From NCBI GenBank assembly GCA_020860745.1, contig JAJBTR010000289.1, forward strand, positions 1 through 6,198: DNA of 6,198 nt, given 5' to 3'. Both the position numbers and the translations under genes were made by a program. Every line of letters begins with the position of its first letter. Within the stretch, counting starts at the first letter, position 1. This DNA comes from Lachnospiraceae bacterium (GTDB lineage: Bacteria; Bacillota; Clostridia; Lachnospirales; Lachnospiraceae). The notes beneath the pieces are model-generated. The model was not told where the DNA came from. It made no database searches and was given only the letters and a program-made list of their open reading frames with translations. Below, piece by piece: positions 4,420 through 6,198 of this stretch.

Positions 4420-6198
4420 CTACAAAGAGAAATCAAAATCGTTTTCCGTAAAGTGTTCCCTCTGATAGTTTAATAAAAATCCTGTGCACTTCGTTGCCCC
4501 AATCCGCGCAAATACATCCAGACAGGATCCGATATTATCCTCTGTGAAAAAATTCAGCTCCGCCAGGAGAGCAAGGCGGTCAATATCCTGCGTTTTCGAA
4601 ATATCGCGAAGGATGTCCGTCAAATTTTCTGTTACAAACGTACGGTATTCCTCCGTTGTTTCCTTTGACAGGCATATCGGATACTTCAGACGGCAACAGG
4701 CCATCCCGCATTTTTCCGGCAGGCTCAGGTATGTGGGAAAAAGAGCGTCATATCCGCCGTAGTCATAGAGCAGTCTCTTACCGGAATTCATCGTGTACTG
4801 TCTTCCTGCCGTTTCCTGCAGCTTCCCTTCGAGCGGTTGCTCTGCTGCAAGTCGCAGCGCAATTGCTTCCCGCTGTAATGCTGACTCTTGCTGCACTGCC
4901 GTCTCACGCCATGGTTTCGGATAGTATGTCGCGAAATCTTTCCATTTGTCCGGTAAATCCAGAATGCTCCACCTGCCGGGTTTTTGCTCTCCCCGCTCCT
5001 CTGCCGCCTGCATCTTGCGAATCCGTTCTTCCCGCTCCGCATTGTAAAACAGTTCGGTTATCTCATCTTTACGGTATACCGGCTGGTGCGGCACGTAAAG
5101 TCTCATACCGGACTCCTCCAGTTCCAGCTCCTCCAGGGCAGCGCATTCCCGGAAAGCATCCTCTCCCACATCCCGCACAGACTCCGGGATCCGGCATTTG
5201 CGGAATTTTGCCCTGCGAAACGCACCGGGCAGGATGCGGGTCACATCTGCCGGAATCTGATAGGCGCTGCTTAAGCCAAAATACTTTACAAGATATCTGT
5301 CGTTATTATCTCCGATTTCAAAAAGAGCATTCTCATCCGCCTGGAAATGAAGGTTCGCTGCACTCACTGTGATTTTTTCCAATCCGATCAGCGTCTCGCT
5401 CCATCCAAAGGTATCAGACACAGCAAATCTCCCTATGTTTTCCACTGTAGACGGCAGGTAAATCTCTTTCAAACAGATGCAGTGACTGAAAGCAAGCGCT
5501 CCGATACAGCGGAGACCGGAAATTTTCCCCAACGGATTCGGTACTATGCTCTCTTTGGAATCTGTCTGCATCCAATCAGTTTCCGGCAGAACAACTTCCC
5601 TTAAACGCCGACATTCCTCAAAGGCTGACGCCCGGATTGTATGTACGGACCCCGGCAGCATCCCCCGCTCCAGCATTTCATTCCCGGCAAAGGCACTTTC
5701 CCCGATCACCGTCGTCCCGTCCGCCACTCGATACACCGTGCGCTCCTCCTGCTGGCAGGCAACCAGCAGTTCCTGCTCCGCTTCTTTTTTTCGGTAAAGA
5801 CAGAAACCATCTGTAAAAAAGCAGGAATGTTCGGGTGAGACAAGGATCCGAATTGCACTCAGATTCCACGGTTCTTCCATCACACACACCGTATCGGGCA
5901 ACGCAAGTTCCGTCAGCGGTGTCAGGTACAGTGCCTCCGCGCCGATTTCCTCCAGACCATCGTGCAAAACCAGCTCGGTCAGGCTCATACACATCTTAAA
6001 AGCGCCTTTTCTGATACGCCTCACCGTGGAAGGCACCTCGATCTTCGACAAAAGCACCCCAAACTCTGTGAAAGCTTCCTCCCCGATCTCCACCACCGGG
6101 CTTCCCTCAATAAAAGAAGGTATAATTGCGATATCCTCCCCCGTAATATCCGCAGTACCGTCCGACCGGGCAAAAGCCTCCCTCGGCCGGTACTGTAA
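4420..6198 (-). CDS. BspA-like leucine-rich-repeat protein with helical C-terminal domain, 5' end outside window
   Basis: The frame is open from the right edge to TAG at 4420-4422, 592 residues without the true N-terminus. Counting from the edge, residues 12-45 have the DGTADITG...IIPSFIEG.PVVEIGEEAF lead-in typical of LRR_5/BspA-like repeats. Irregular LRR_5 units continue to about residue 372, with repeated IG..AF and L.E..LP.TV motifs. A charged segment (about 383-405) follows, then a tail at about 510-585 rich in helix-forming residues, resembling an ankyrin-like helical pair and ending near LLNYQREHF. No LPXTG motif or C-terminal membrane anchor is present. A GTG at 6094-6096 is in frame, but it lies inside a repeat and has no clear ribosome binding site, so it is not taken as the start. 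LRR_5 proteins are abundant in Lachnospiraceae and the role of most is unknown; they are thought to bind proteins. Whether it is secreted cannot be told without the N-terminus. Confidence 0.85.
   Translation of the reverse strand, partial: LQYRPREAFARSDGTADITGEDIAIIPSFIEGSPVVEIGEEAFTEFGVLLSKIEVPSTVRRIRKGAFKMCMSLTELVLHDGLEEIGAEALYLTPLTELALPDTVCVMEEPWNLSAIRILVSPEHSCFFTDGFCLYRKKEAEQELLVACQQEERTVYRVADGTTVIGESAFAGNEMLERGMLPGSVHTIRASAFEECRRLREVVLPETDWMQTDSKESIVPNPLGKISGLRCIGALAFSHCICLKEIYLPSTVENIGRFAVSDTFGWSETLIGLEKITVSAANLHFQADENALFEIGDNNDRYLVKYFGLSSAYQIPADVTRILPGAFRRAKFRKCRIPESVRDVGEDAFRECAALEELELEESGMRLYVPHQPVYRKDEITELFYNAEREERIRKMQAAEERGEQKPGRWSILDLPDKWKDFATYYPKPWRETAVQQESALQREAIALRLAAEQPLEGKLQETAGRQYTMNSGKRLLYDYGGYDALFPTYLSLPEKCGMACCRLKYPICLSKETTEEYRTFVTENLTDILRDISKTQDIDRLALLAELNFFTEDNIGSCLDVFARIGATKCTGFLLNYQREHFTENDFDFSL

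Noticed and set aside
4656..5372. Plus-strand open frames opposite the leucine-rich-repeat gene
   Set aside because: They are shadows of a gene with clear repeat motifs; no start signals support them.

Overview
The window looks like a chromosomal segment from an anaerobic Firmicute of class Clostridia, most likely family Lachnospiraceae. The grounds are a clostridial-type crotonase with a Rex-like operator, a DUF4250-type mini-protein, a BspA-like leucine-rich-repeat protein, a moderate GC content in genes with AT-rich gaps, and strong AGGAGG ribosome binding sites. The genus cannot be fixed from the sequence. All six genes are on the minus strand, so they read from right to left.

From right to left in transcription order: (1) 4420 to beyond 6198, a leucine-rich-repeat protein whose 5' end lies outside the window; (2) 3578-4300, a DeoD-type purine nucleoside phosphorylase with its own extended -10 promoter; (3) about 3412-3570, a non-coding, palindrome-rich block with inverted ends that looks like a small mobile (MITE-like) element placed against the deoD stop codon; (4) 2222-3325, an AbiH-family phage-defence-like protein; (5) 1959-2135, a 58-residue DUF4250 protein; (6) 1032-1886, a Cof-type HAD phosphatase; (7) 84-863, a crotonase (crt) with a TATAAT promoter overlapped by an 18-bp near-perfect Rex operator. 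The left edge (1-30) carries a possible promoter for the next gene, with what may be half of another Rex site cut by the window boundary.

The genes do not form one pathway. crt belongs to the butyryl-CoA / crotonyl-CoA branch of fermentation, and the Rex-like site suggests NADH/NAD+ control. deoD is purine salvage, and the HAD protein is probably a phosphosugar or nucleotide phosphatase. abiH, the DUF4250 gene and the HAD gene could share a transcript, since no convincing terminator separates them.

The points most worth a second look are the Rex operator, the MITE-like block with a possible target duplication at the deoD stop, an AbiH homologue lacking two histidines I expect in the family, and a DeoD with changes at two positions equivalent to E. 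coli active-site residues. I found no CRISPR array, tRNA, rRNA, transposase or clearly new multi-gene system.
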